DNA of 10,359 nucleotides from Deinococcus sp. (GCA_025351205.1 JANXWI010000230.1:1-10359); one strand, 5' to 3'; shown: positions 1 through 5,207, counted from the stretch's first letter. A program made the numbers and translations. The notes: a model not told the origin generated them from the sequence alone.

Positions 1-1
1 G

Positions 2-700
2 GCGCTGGGCCGGAGGATCGAGCGTGTCTACACCCGCGACGCCGCCTCGGCACGCCATCTGGCCCTGAAGGGCGTGAACGCCGTGTACCGGGGCAGCTTC
101 GCGATGGACGTGCTGCCCGCACCGGAACGCAGCCTGGAACACCTGCTGGATGATCGCCCGCTGCTGGCCCTGATGCCCGGAGGCCGGGGAGACGCCCGCG
201 AATCGCTGCCGATCATGCTGGACGCGGCGGCCCGTCTGCCCGGCATGCAGGCGGTGGTGACCTGGCCGAAAGGCTGGGCCGATCTGCCAGCGCTGGAAGG
301 CTGGACGCTGGAAGTGCAGGACTCGCAAACAGCACTGGTGAAACGCGGTGACACGCGAATCTGGCTGCTGCGCCACGCCTTTTCGGCGGTGCTGCACGCG
401 GCGCGGCTGGCGCTGGGCACGGCGGGCACGGCGTCCGAGCAGGCGGCGGGGCTGGGCGTGCCGGTGGTGGGCTTTGCGACGGGCGGGCCGCAGTACACGC
501 CCGGCTTTGCCAGAAGGCAGGGGCGCCTGCTGGGGCCAGCCCTGACCCTCACGCGAGCCGATACGGGCGCGGTGGCCGCCGCCCTGGAGCGTCTGAACAC
601 CCGGCCCGGACTGTACCGGGCCGCCGCCCAGGCCGGGCAGGAGCGCATCGGGCAGGCAGGGGCGCTGAGTCAGATCGCAGCGGAGATTCTGAGGGTGTGA
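2..700 (+). CDS. Lipid-A-disaccharide synthase-related glycosyltransferase (5' partial)
   Basis: The frame is open from the window edge to a TGA at 698-700, giving the last 232 residues; the true start lies upstream. The opening stretch VYTRDAASARHL...GVNAVYRG, then MPGGRGDARE, and later ALGTAGTASEQAAGLGVPVVGF look like the C-terminal half of a GT-B glycosyltransferase of the LpxB-related family (TIGR03492 type) known from cyanobacteria and Deinococcus. In true LpxB the equivalent region binds UDP-sugar; the glycine/threonine-rich GTAGTASEQ stretch fits that role. Deinococcus is not known to make classical lipid A, so the acceptor is probably another glycolipid or cell-wall precursor. That is inference. 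The gene converges with the response regulator across a 516-base gap. A GTG at 74 is an internal codon, not the start, because homology-like sequence continues upstream of it. Confidence 0.75.
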   Translation, partial: ALGRRIERVYTRDAASARHLALKGVNAVYRGSFAMDVLPAPERSLEHLLDDRPLLALMPGGRGDARESLPIMLDAAARLPGMQAVVTWPKGWADLPALEGWTLEVQDSQTALVKRGDTRIWLLRHAFSAVLHAARLALGTAGTASEQAAGLGVPVVGFATGGPQYTPGFARRQGRLLGPALTLTRADTGAVAAALERLNTRPGLYRAAAQAGQERIGQAGALSQIAAEILRV

Positions 701-748
701 AGGGTCGAAAACTCAGGCGAGATGATTGATTCTGGCGCACTCAGGGTT

Positions 749-806
749 CCCTCACCCCTTGCTGCGCAAGGCCCTCTCCCAGGGGGAGAGGGGAACGGCC
801 AGGGCA
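749..806. repeat. Interspersed hairpin repeat, copy A
   Basis: This copy has a small hairpin CTTGC-TGC-GCAAG (758-770). It is followed at once by a perfect 9-bp hairpin, CCCTCTCCC (772-780) and GGGAGAGGG (784-792), and then the tail GGCCAGGGCA (797-806). The same architecture recurs about 90 bases downstream. It resembles the short palindromic intergenic repeats seen in many high-G+C bacteria. It could also terminate transcription of the upstream gene, although no T tract follows. Confidence 0.7.
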
Positions 807-836
807 GGTGGATTGAGTTCGGGCTTGCTTGGTGGT

Positions 837-900
837 CCCCTCTCCTCCTCGCTGCGCGAGGCCCCTCTCCCGCCGGGGGTGAGGGGTAAAGGCCAGGGCA
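837..900. repeat. Interspersed hairpin repeat, copy B
   Basis: This copy has the hairpin CTCGC-TGC-GCGAG (848-860). A 10-position stem follows, CCCCTCTCCC (862-871) against GGGGTGAGGGG-type sequence ending at 886, with one mismatch, and then the same tail GGCCAGGGCA (891-900). Relative to copy A, the third pair of the first hairpin changes from T-A to C-G on both arms, so the pairing is preserved. Confidence 0.7.
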
Positions 901-1095
901 TTGGGGTTAAAAGTAGATCGTCAGAAAGAATCTGCACGCCAGAAAAATAACTGCCGCACAGCCTTCGGCGGATTAAAGCCGCGCCCAAACAGCCGAGTGA
1001 CTGAGCCGAACTTGCAGACCTTCCAGTTTCAAGAAGCGGATTTCCGCCTTCCAGGTGCACAAAACCAGGGTCAATACCCCGCTGAATGAGCCAAC

Positions 1096-1181
1096 TTGCC
1101 TTGCCCACAGCGCAGCGCTTGACGTTCTTCTAAGCTCCCCCTGCCCGGCGGGGCAGGGGGCTGGGGGGTGGGGCAAGGCAA
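1096..1181. repeat. Nested inverted repeat with a GC-rich inner hairpin
   Basis: The outer arms TTGCCTTGCCC (1096-1106) and GGGCAAGGCAA (1171-1181) are perfect 11-bp complements. Between them sits a perfect 10-bp inner hairpin, CCCCCTGCCC (1137-1146) and GGGCAGGGGG (1151-1160), with a GGCG loop. The element starts 36 bases beyond the 3' end of the minus-strand response regulator. It may contribute to termination there, but there is no T tract. It looks like a small palindromic mobile or REP-like element. Confidence 0.65.
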
Positions 1182-1216
1182 ATACCCAAAGCCAAAGCCC
1201 AGCTACCCCCTCCAAC

Positions 1217-2251
1217 TCAATCCAAATCGCTCATCCACCACGCTTCGCGCCGAACAGCCAGCCGAGCGCGCGGGTCGCCCACGTTCTCCAGCGCCCGCGC
1301 CAGCCCGTCCCAGTCAGCCTCACTCAGCGGATCGATGCTCAGTGAGCGCTGGTAGAACTGCGCGGCGTCTTTGGCACGTCCGGCCTCATCGGCCAGCCTG
1401 GCGGCCAGACTCAGGATGCCCAGCACCTTCTGCTCCAGGCGGTTGCGAACCTCATCGGCCCAGGGCGAATCGACGCCCGGCAGATACTGGCCGTACAGGC
1501 CCACCAGTTCGCGCAGTTCTTCCAGGCCCAGGCGGTTCTGGTCGGCCTGCCCGGCCAGCAGCTCGAAACGGTGCACGTCGTACTCGGGGTTCAGGTCCGC
1601 AGACAGGGTGTAACGGCGGTTGCTGCTGCTCACGGCCTCGCCATCGAGCGATTTGCGCAGGCGGTGCAGCGTGGTGTGAAACAGGCTGCTGGCGCGGGCC
1701 TCGTCTTTCTCGGGCCACAGAGCCTCGGCGGCCTCCCAGCTGCTCACGTCCTTGTGCTCCAGCAGATAGAAGAACAGCTCCAGCGCCTTGCGCGACACCC
1801 ACTGCACCGCCACGCCCTTCCAGAGAACTTGCGAAGTGCCCAGGCCCCTGGCCTCCATGTTGCTGCCCACCTGCTGGCCCAGGCCCGCGCGGCGCATGCG
1901 GGCGTCCACGGCGGTGGTCAGGTCACCGGGCGTGAACGGCTTGGGCAGGTAATCGTCGGCCCCCAGGTTCATGCCGCGCCGCACGTCGCCGCGCTCGGCG
2001 TGGCTCGACAGCAGCATGAACGGCAGCGAGGCGAAACGCTCGTGCTTGCGCACCTCTTCCAGAAATTCCAGGCCGGTCATGTACGGCATCACCACGTCGC
2101 TGATGATCAGCTCGGGCGTGAACACCTGAAGCAGATCCAGCGCCTCCACGGGGTGGCTGGAGGTCCGGACCTCGTGTCCGGCACGGGCAAGAATCACACT
2201 CACCAGTTTCAGGATGGCGGCGTCGTCGTCCACCACCAGGATTCGCGGCAT
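1217..2251 (-). CDS. Response regulator with receiver, winged-helix and BTAD domains
   Basis: The 344-residue product is a cytoplasmic transcription regulator. Residues 1-120 form a CheY-like receiver: acidic cluster D8-D9-D10, phosphoacceptor D52 in IISDVVMP, S82/S83 in the switch position, and K104 in PKPF. Residues about 140-218 resemble an OmpR/SARP-type winged helix (ALELFFYLL, EALWP, HTTLHRLRKSL, RYTL). Residues about 224-338 form an all-helical BTAD/TPR-like region with YLPGVD and a typical repeat around 284-325. A phosphorylatable receiver ahead of a SARP-like DNA-binding plus BTAD module is an uncommon but known architecture. No histidine kinase lies in the window, so its partner is elsewhere. 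The ATG at 2251 has no Shine-Dalgarno sequence but is preceded 6 nt upstream by an extended -10 box, consistent with a leaderless mRNA. It follows the small membrane protein gene on the same strand after 119 bases. Target genes are unknown. Confidence 0.9.
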   Translation of the reverse strand: MPRILVVDDDAAILKLVSVILARAGHEVRTSSHPVEALDLLQVFTPELIISDVVMPYMTGLEFLEEVRKHERFASLPFMLLSSHAERGDVRRGMNLGADDYLPKPFTPGDLTTAVDARMRRAGLGQQVGSNMEARGLGTSQVLWKGVAVQWVSRKALELFFYLLEHKDVSSWEAAEALWPEKDEARASSLFHTTLHRLRKSLDGEAVSSSNRRYTLSADLNPEYDVHRFELLAGQADQNRLGLEELRELVGLYGQYLPGVDSPWADEVRNRLEQKVLGILSLAARLADEAGRAKDAAQFYQRSLSIDPLSEADWDGLARALENVGDPRARLAVRREAWWMSDLD

Positions 2252-2257
2252 GCAAAC

Positions 2258-2266
2258 ATTGTAACA
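2258..2266 (-). promoter_or_regulatory. Extended -10 promoter, probably leaderless, for the response regulator
   Basis: On the minus strand the sequence reads TGTTACAAT, followed by 6 nt and then the ATG. This is an extended -10 element (TGn-TAnnnT) placed so that transcription would start at or very near the initiation codon. No -35 hexamer is recognisable at the usual distance. Confidence 0.65.
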
Positions 2267-2370
2267 GCGTGAGAGCAGATGAGGGTAATCTCAACGCCAG
2301 AATGTTCAGACGGGTCGTTCACAGCCAGAGGTTTGCAGCTGCCGGGTCCAGCCAAGGGGCGGGGTCAGGA

Positions 2371-2745
2371 TCACCCACTGCTGGTGTTCATGACAAGAAA
2401 AAGAACGATACCGGCAGCCAGAATGATCAGAAGGACTGACGGCAGCATAAACAGTGCTGAGTAGCGAATCATTTTGCTGGACAGCTTGAATGGCGCGTTG
2501 AACTCTGCATCATTTCGATCTGTGCCCGGATCACTGAGAGCATTGGCATGTCCACGCAGAACTCTTAAAACCCCGGCAGCATAGACGACAATCAGGCTGA
2601 GAACGATGGTCAGTGGAGAAAATGAGCCTCCCAGTACCCACAGGCCCATGAGAATCAGCGCGAGCAGTCCGAAGTAGAACCCGCGAGACGGGAAGGGTCG
2701 GCGCGTTTCCGGCTGTTCCACTTCACGAACAGCGTCGTCTTTCAT
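2371..2745 (-). CDS. Small membrane protein of unknown function, three predicted TM segments
   Basis: Starting at the ATG at 2745 the product has 124 residues. It has a charged N-terminus (MKDDAVREVEQPETRRPF), two closely spaced hydrophobic segments (about 23-40 and 44-61), a polar loop (about 62-95, with HANALSDPGTDRND), and a third hydrophobic segment (about 96-119). I do not recognise a family. A longer frame starting at 2826 is possible, but its first 27 residues would be encoded by the repeats upstream and carry no sensible signal. The shorter start has a TGGTAACGT element 5 nt upstream. Base composition is unlike its neighbours: 2401-2520 is only about 48% G+C, against about 75% in 9901-9960, which hints at later acquisition or relaxed selection. 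It is the gene before the response regulator on the same strand, so it might be its sensor partner or target, but nothing in the sequence proves this. Confidence 0.7.
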   Translation of the reverse strand: MKDDAVREVEQPETRRPFPSRGFYFGLLALILMGLWVLGGSFSPLTIVLSLIVVYAAGVLRVLRGHANALSDPGTDRNDAEFNAPFKLSSKMIRYSALFMLPSVLLIILAAGIVLFLVMNTSSG

Positions 2746-2750
2746 GATTG

Positions 2751-2759
2751 ACGTTACCA
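2751..2759 (-). promoter_or_regulatory. Candidate extended -10 promoter for the small membrane protein
   Basis: The minus strand reads TGGTAACGT, then 5 nt, then the ATG at 2745. The match to TGn-TAnnnT and the spacing fit a leaderless transcript. There is no clear -35 element. Confidence 0.45.
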
Positions 2760-2772
2760 CGCTCTCAAAAGC

Positions 2773-2847
2773 GCGGCACTTGAGGCGCAGCGTGCTGGGG
2801 CGGCACTGTTTCGACCAGAGCGGCACTGTCTCGGCCAGAGCGGCACT
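2773..2847. repeat. Four spaced copies of GCGGCACT in the divergent region
   Basis: GCGGCACT occurs at 2773-2780, 2800-2807, 2820-2827 and 2840-2847. The last three are exactly 20 bases apart, and the units 2800-2819 and 2820-2839 match at 18 of 20 positions. The array lies between the small membrane protein promoter and the rpsF promoter, on one face of the helix every two turns. That fits an operator array but may simply be a tandem duplication. Confidence 0.7.
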
Positions 2848-2871
2848 TGCTGAACTGCCCTGCCGCCAGGG

Positions 2872-2907
2872 CCGCCCTCACCGCCCTCACCGCCCTCACC
2901 GCCCCCA
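2872..2907. repeat. 9-bp tandem repeat CCGCCCTCA, four units
   Basis: There are three perfect units (2872-2880, 2881-2889, 2890-2898) and a fourth with one change (2899-2907, CCGCCCCCA). The array ends 5 bases before the extended -10 of rpsF and occupies the place where a -35 element would normally sit. Confidence 0.85.
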
Positions 2908-2912
2908 CGGTC

Positions 2913-2921
2913 TGCTACAAT
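2913..2921 (+). promoter_or_regulatory. Extended -10 promoter of the rpsF-ssb-rpsR-rplI operon
   Basis: TGCTACAAT matches TGn-TATAAT with one change. A -35 box is absent, the upstream position being filled by the CCGCCCTCA repeat, but extended -10 promoters can work without one. Transcription would begin near 2928, giving a leader of about 78 nt. The -10 overlaps a perfect 15-base inverted repeat, ACAATTT-C-AAATTGT (2917-2931), which could be an operator. Confidence 0.6.
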
Positions 2922-2931
2922 TTCAAATTGT

Positions 2932-2963
2932 GCCGCGCGGCAGCTCCGGTCTCCGGTGCCTGC
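2932..2963 (+). promoter_or_regulatory. Possible S6:S18 autoregulatory leader element
   Basis: Many bacteria carry an RNA motif in the rpsF leader that binds the S6:S18 complex and mimics its 16S rRNA site, with an exposed CCG. Here GGCA (2939-2942) can pair with TGCC (2957-2960), and CCGG (2946-2949) with CCGG (2953-2956), leaving an asymmetric bulge. The 3' side CCGGTG resembles the 16S sequence ACCGGUGG near that site. The fold was made by eye, so this is tentative. Confidence 0.3.
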
Positions 2964-3005
2964 TCAATCTGTGGCCCAAATCCAGTACCCGAAGCGAGGT
3001 GAACC

Positions 3006-3314
3006 ATGAACCAATACGACCTGAACCTGATTCTCAACCCGAGCTTAAGCGCTGAGCAGATGCAGACCGAGAAGGACTACATCGAAACGGCAGTCAAGAA
3101 CGCCGGGGCCGAGATCGCCAAGCTGGACGACGTCGGCAACCGCCGCCTCGCCTACGCCGTGGGCAAGGAGCGCGAGGGCTACTACCTGATGTACACCATC
3201 AAGGCCAGCGGCAATCCCGAGAGCAGCATCGCCGCCAGCCTGCGCCTGCGCGACAACGTGCGCCGCGTCCTGGTGGTCAAAGACCGCCCGGAATGGAAAA
3301 CCAAGAAGGCCTGA
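3006..3314 (+). CDS. rpsF: 30S ribosomal protein bS6
   Basis: The 102-residue product is the usual length for bS6. It starts MNQYDLNLILNPSLS, a typical first strand and turn, and contains NRRLAYAVGKEREGYYLMY, the conserved core strands, and RLRDNVRRVLVVKD near the C-terminus. It binds the central domain of the 30S subunit as a heterodimer with bS18, which is encoded two genes downstream. The start is supported by GAGGTG at 2996-3001, a few bases before the ATG. It is the first gene of the conserved rpsF-ssb-rpsR-rplI cluster and ends 136 bases before ssb, a gap that contains a second promoter. Confidence 0.97.
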   Translation: MNQYDLNLILNPSLSAEQMQTEKDYIETAVKNAGAEIAKLDDVGNRRLAYAVGKEREGYYLMYTIKASGNPESSIAASLRLRDNVRRVLVVKDRPEWKTKKA

Positions 3315-3329
3315 TCTGCACGGGTGTAT

Positions 3330-3346
3330 TTACGCTCTTGACAGAA
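3330..3346 (+). promoter_or_regulatory. Candidate radiation/desiccation response motif (RDRM) at the ssb promoter
   Basis: TTACGCTCTTGACAGAA matches the Deinococcus RDRM consensus TTATGTCATTGACATAA at 12 of 17 positions, with the right half strongest. RDRM is the binding site of the repressor DdrO, which is cleaved by PprI/IrrE after DNA damage, and ssb is a known member of that regulon in other Deinococcus. The palindrome itself is imperfect here, so the site could be weak or fortuitous. Confidence 0.5.
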
Positions 3347-3364
3347 TAAGGCCGGGTGTATTAC
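3338..3364 (+). promoter_or_regulatory. Internal promoter for ssb
   Basis: A perfect -35 hexamer TTGACA (3338-3343) is followed after 15 bases by TATTAC (3359-3364), four of six matches to the -10 consensus. The spacing is short. The -35 overlaps the candidate RDRM, an arrangement that would let a repressor block the polymerase. A transcript from here would have a leader of about 80 nt. Confidence 0.5.
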
Positions 3365-3450
3365 TCTGTCCTCACCCCGCAAGGGTCCATGCATAACCGC
3401 CCGCCACACAGAAGCACACATTTTCGCCCACTACATAGGAGTACACGAAC

Positions 3451-4326
3451 ATGGCCCGAGGCATGAACAACGTCATTTTGATCGGCACACTCGCCCGCGA
3501 ACCCGAACTGCGCTACACCGGCAGCGGCGTGGCGGTCTACGAGGCCACCATCGCCGGAGAAGACCACATCGCTGGTCAGGACGGCAAGCTGCGCCAGTTG
3601 CCCTGGTATCACCGGATATCAATTCTGGGCAAGCCCGCCGAATGGCAGGCCGAGCGCAATTTGCAGGCCGGTGACCCGGTCATGGTCGAGGGGAGCCTGG
3701 ACTATTCGTCCTGGGACGCCCCTGAAGGCGGCAAACGGAGCGCGGTGCGCGTCAAGGCCCTGCGTGTGGAATCGCTGGCGACCCAGCCGGAGACCACCCA
3801 GGACGCCGGAGGCGGCGTGCGGATGAGTGGAGGCATGAATCAGGTGATGGTGGTTGGCAACCTGACCCGTGAGAGCGACCTGCGCTACACCCCCGCCGGA
3901 GACGCGGTGCTGGGGCTGAGCATGGCGGTCAACGAGACCTGGAACGACAGGCAGGGTGTCAAGCAGGAGAAGGTGCACTGGATCGACGCGACTTTGTGGC
4001 GCGACCTTGCAGAGAGCGCCAAGGACCTGAAGAAGGGCGACCCGGTTCTGATTACTGGCCGCCTGACCAACGAGTCCTGGACAGACAAAGACGGCAACAA
4101 ACGCAGCAGCACCAAGATAGAAGCGACCAGAGTCGAAGCCCTGACCCGAGGTGCGGCTCCCGGAACCGCCACCACCCCCGCAGCGCCCCGTCAGGCTACG
4201 GCGAGCGTTGCGCGTCCGCCAACCGTGCGGACGGCAGCTGCGGCTGCACAGGGGTCCCGTTCGGCAGGGCTGGATATTGACAGCGGCCTTCAGGACTTTC
4301 CCCCGGAAGAAGACCTGCCTTTTTAA
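3451..4326 (+). CDS. ssb: Single-stranded DNA-binding protein with two OB folds
   Basis: The 291-residue product has two OB domains in one chain, about 5-109 (MNNVILIGTLAREPELRYT) and about 129-231 (MNQVMVVGNLTRESDLRYT). An Ala/Pro/Thr-rich disordered linker (about 232-282) and an acidic tip ending EEDLPF follow. This duplicated form, which works as a dimer with four OB folds, is the known Deinococcus-Thermus type; most bacterial SSBs have one OB fold and act as tetramers. The protein coats single-stranded DNA in replication and repair, and the C-terminal tip recruits partner proteins. Conserved aromatic and basic positions are kept in each domain (WYHRISILGKPAEW; VHWIDATLWRDLAE). AGGAG at 3437-3441 sits 9 nt before the ATG. 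It has its own candidate damage-responsive promoter and is followed 48 bases later by rpsR. Confidence 0.97.
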   Translation: MARGMNNVILIGTLAREPELRYTGSGVAVYEATIAGEDHIAGQDGKLRQLPWYHRISILGKPAEWQAERNLQAGDPVMVEGSLDYSSWDAPEGGKRSAVRVKALRVESLATQPETTQDAGGGVRMSGGMNQVMVVGNLTRESDLRYTPAGDAVLGLSMAVNETWNDRQGVKQEKVHWIDATLWRDLAESAKDLKKGDPVLITGRLTNESWTDKDGNKRSSTKIEATRVEALTRGAAPGTATTPAAPRQATASVARPPTVRTAAAAAQGSRSAGLDIDSGLQDFPPEEDLPF

Positions 4327-4374
4327 ACCTGATACCCGCGAGGGTTCTGGGCGGCAGGCACAAGGACCACCCAC

Positions 4375-4641
4375 ATGACCCAGTCAGAGCGTAAACCCAG
4401 GGGCAAGGGACCCAAGCGTCCCCGCAAGCCCAAGGTGGACCCGTTCGCCATCGGCGAGCTGGAAATCACCGACTACAAAGACGTCAAGATGCTGCGGCGT
4501 TTCGTGAGCGACACCGGCAAGATTCTGCCGCGTCGCCGCACGGGTCTTTCCACCAAGCACCAGCGCCGCATCGCCCAGACCATCAAGATCGCCCGTCAGC
4601 TGGCGCTGTTGCCCTACACCGAGAAGCTGGTGCGCAAGTGA
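4375..4641 (+). CDS. rpsR: 30S ribosomal protein bS18
   Basis: The 88-residue basic product has a Lys/Arg/Pro-rich N-terminus followed by the conserved core: ITDYKDVKMLRRFVSDTGKILPRRRTGLSTKHQRRIAQTIKIARQLALLPYT in outline, seen at about residues 31-82. bS18 pairs with bS6 on the 30S platform. No CxxC zinc motif is visible in the N-terminal region. AAGGA at 4362-4366 lies 8 nt before the ATG. Its stop overlaps the rplI start by 4 bases (GTGA), so the two are probably translationally coupled. Confidence 0.97.
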   Translation: MTQSERKPRGKGPKRPRKPKVDPFAIGELEITDYKDVKMLRRFVSDTGKILPRRRTGLSTKHQRRIAQTIKIARQLALLPYTEKLVRK

Positions 4642-5078
4642 ACGTCATTCTGCTGGAACCGGGTCGCCTGGGCAAAACCGGCGAGGTCGTGACTGTCAAG
4701 GACGGCTACGCCCGCAACTACCTGATTCCGCGTGAGTTGGCCCTGCCCGCCAACGCGGCCAACATGAAGACCCTGGAGGCGCGCATCAAGTCGCGTCAGA
4801 AGGCCCTGGCCAAGGAAAAGACCGAGGCCGAACGCCTTGCCGGACAGATGGAGAGCCTGACGCTCAACCTGTACGTCCGCGCAGGCGAAGGCAAGATCTA
4901 CGGCGCGATCACCCACGCCGACGTGGCCGAGGCGCTCTCGCAGCAGGGCTTCGACGTGGACCGCCGCCGCCTGGAGATGCCCAAGACCCTGAAAGACATC
5001 GGCGAGTACGACATCACGTACCGCGCGCACCCCGAGGTCATCATTCCGATCAGACTGGCCGTTCACGCCCAGAAATAA
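4638..5078 (+). CDS. rplI: 50S ribosomal protein bL9
   Basis: The 146-residue product matches the usual bL9 length. It starts MNVILLEPGRLGKTGEVVTVKDGYARNYLIP in outline, the conserved N-terminal rRNA-binding domain (residues 1-50). A long charged connecting helix follows (about 41-75), then the C-terminal domain (LYVRAGEGKIYGAIT...DVAEAL...FDVDRRRLEMP). It binds the base of the L1 stalk on the 50S subunit. The start codon is GTG, overlapping the rpsR stop as GTGA, with no strong ribosome binding site, so initiation probably depends on coupling. It is the last gene of the operon. Confidence 0.97.
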   Translation: MNVILLEPGRLGKTGEVVTVKDGYARNYLIPRELALPANAANMKTLEARIKSRQKALAKEKTEAERLAGQMESLTLNLYVRAGEGKIYGAITHADVAEALSQQGFDVDRRRLEMPKTLKDIGEYDITYRAHPEVIIPIRLAVHAQK

Positions 5079-5090
5079 GGATTGCACGAG

Positions 5091-5128
5091 ATTCGCCCCC
5101 GGCCCTGAGTGGTCGGGGGCGAATTTTT
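5091..5128 (+). terminator. Intrinsic terminator of the rpsF-ssb-rpsR-rplI operon
   Basis: ATTCGCCCCCG (5091-5101) pairs perfectly with CGGGGGCGAAT (5114-5124) over 11 bp, extendable by three pairs into the loop, and is followed by five T residues (5124-5128). It begins 12 bases after the rplI stop. On the minus strand the hairpin lacks a T tract, so it should work mainly in the plus direction. Confidence 0.9.
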
Positions 5129-5148
5129 GACTGACGAATTTTTGACTG
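5120..5148. repeat. 15-bp-period tandem duplication at the terminator tail
   Basis: CGAATTTTTGACTG occurs at 5120-5133 and again at 5135-5148. The second copy repeats the terminator's T tract and its right flank. Confidence 0.85.
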
Positions 5149-5174
5149 GCGCCCAAGAGGTATCTGGAGCGGTC

Positions 5175-5207
5175 TATTTCTTCAGGGCCATTATTTCTTC
5201 AGGGCCA
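5175..5207. repeat. 17-bp-period tandem duplication at a gene's 3' end
   Basis: TATTTCTTCAGGGCCA occurs at 5175-5190 and 5192-5207. The second copy encodes the last codons and stop (ALKK-stop) of the minus-strand secreted protein; the first is an extra copy just past the stop. Confidence 0.9.

Larger units (their letters stand above)
701..1216. other. Intergenic region between convergent genes, repeat-bearing
   Basis: No convincing gene lies in this 516-base gap. It contains two related hairpin repeats (749-806 and 837-900) and a nested inverted repeat (1096-1181), listed separately. The stretch 901-1095 has only short open frames without a ribosome binding site and only weak dyads, for example GCGGA at 1036-1040 with TCCGC at 1043-1047. 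I see no tRNA, transposase remnant or CRISPR-like array. Confidence 0.7.

Noticed and set aside
901..1089. Short plus-strand frame of about 62 codons in the non-coding gap
   Set aside because: It has no ribosome binding site or leaderless promoter, a low-complexity polar product, and lies between repeats.
1571..2272. Plus-strand frame antisense to the response regulator
   Set aside because: The minus-strand reading contains all receiver active-site residues, so the plus frame is a codon-bias artefact.
2746..2826. N-terminal extension of the small membrane protein to an upstream start at 2826
   Set aside because: The extra 27 residues are encoded by the GCGGCACT repeat region and would put the leaderless-type promoter inside the gene.
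2773..2907. CRISPR-like array
   Set aside because: The repeats are 8-9 bases with spacers of at most about 19 bases or none, and no cas gene is present. They are simple tandem or operator-like repeats.
2932..2941. GCCGCGCGGC palindrome as an independent operator
   Set aside because: Such self-complementary GC strings are frequent by chance in DNA of this composition.
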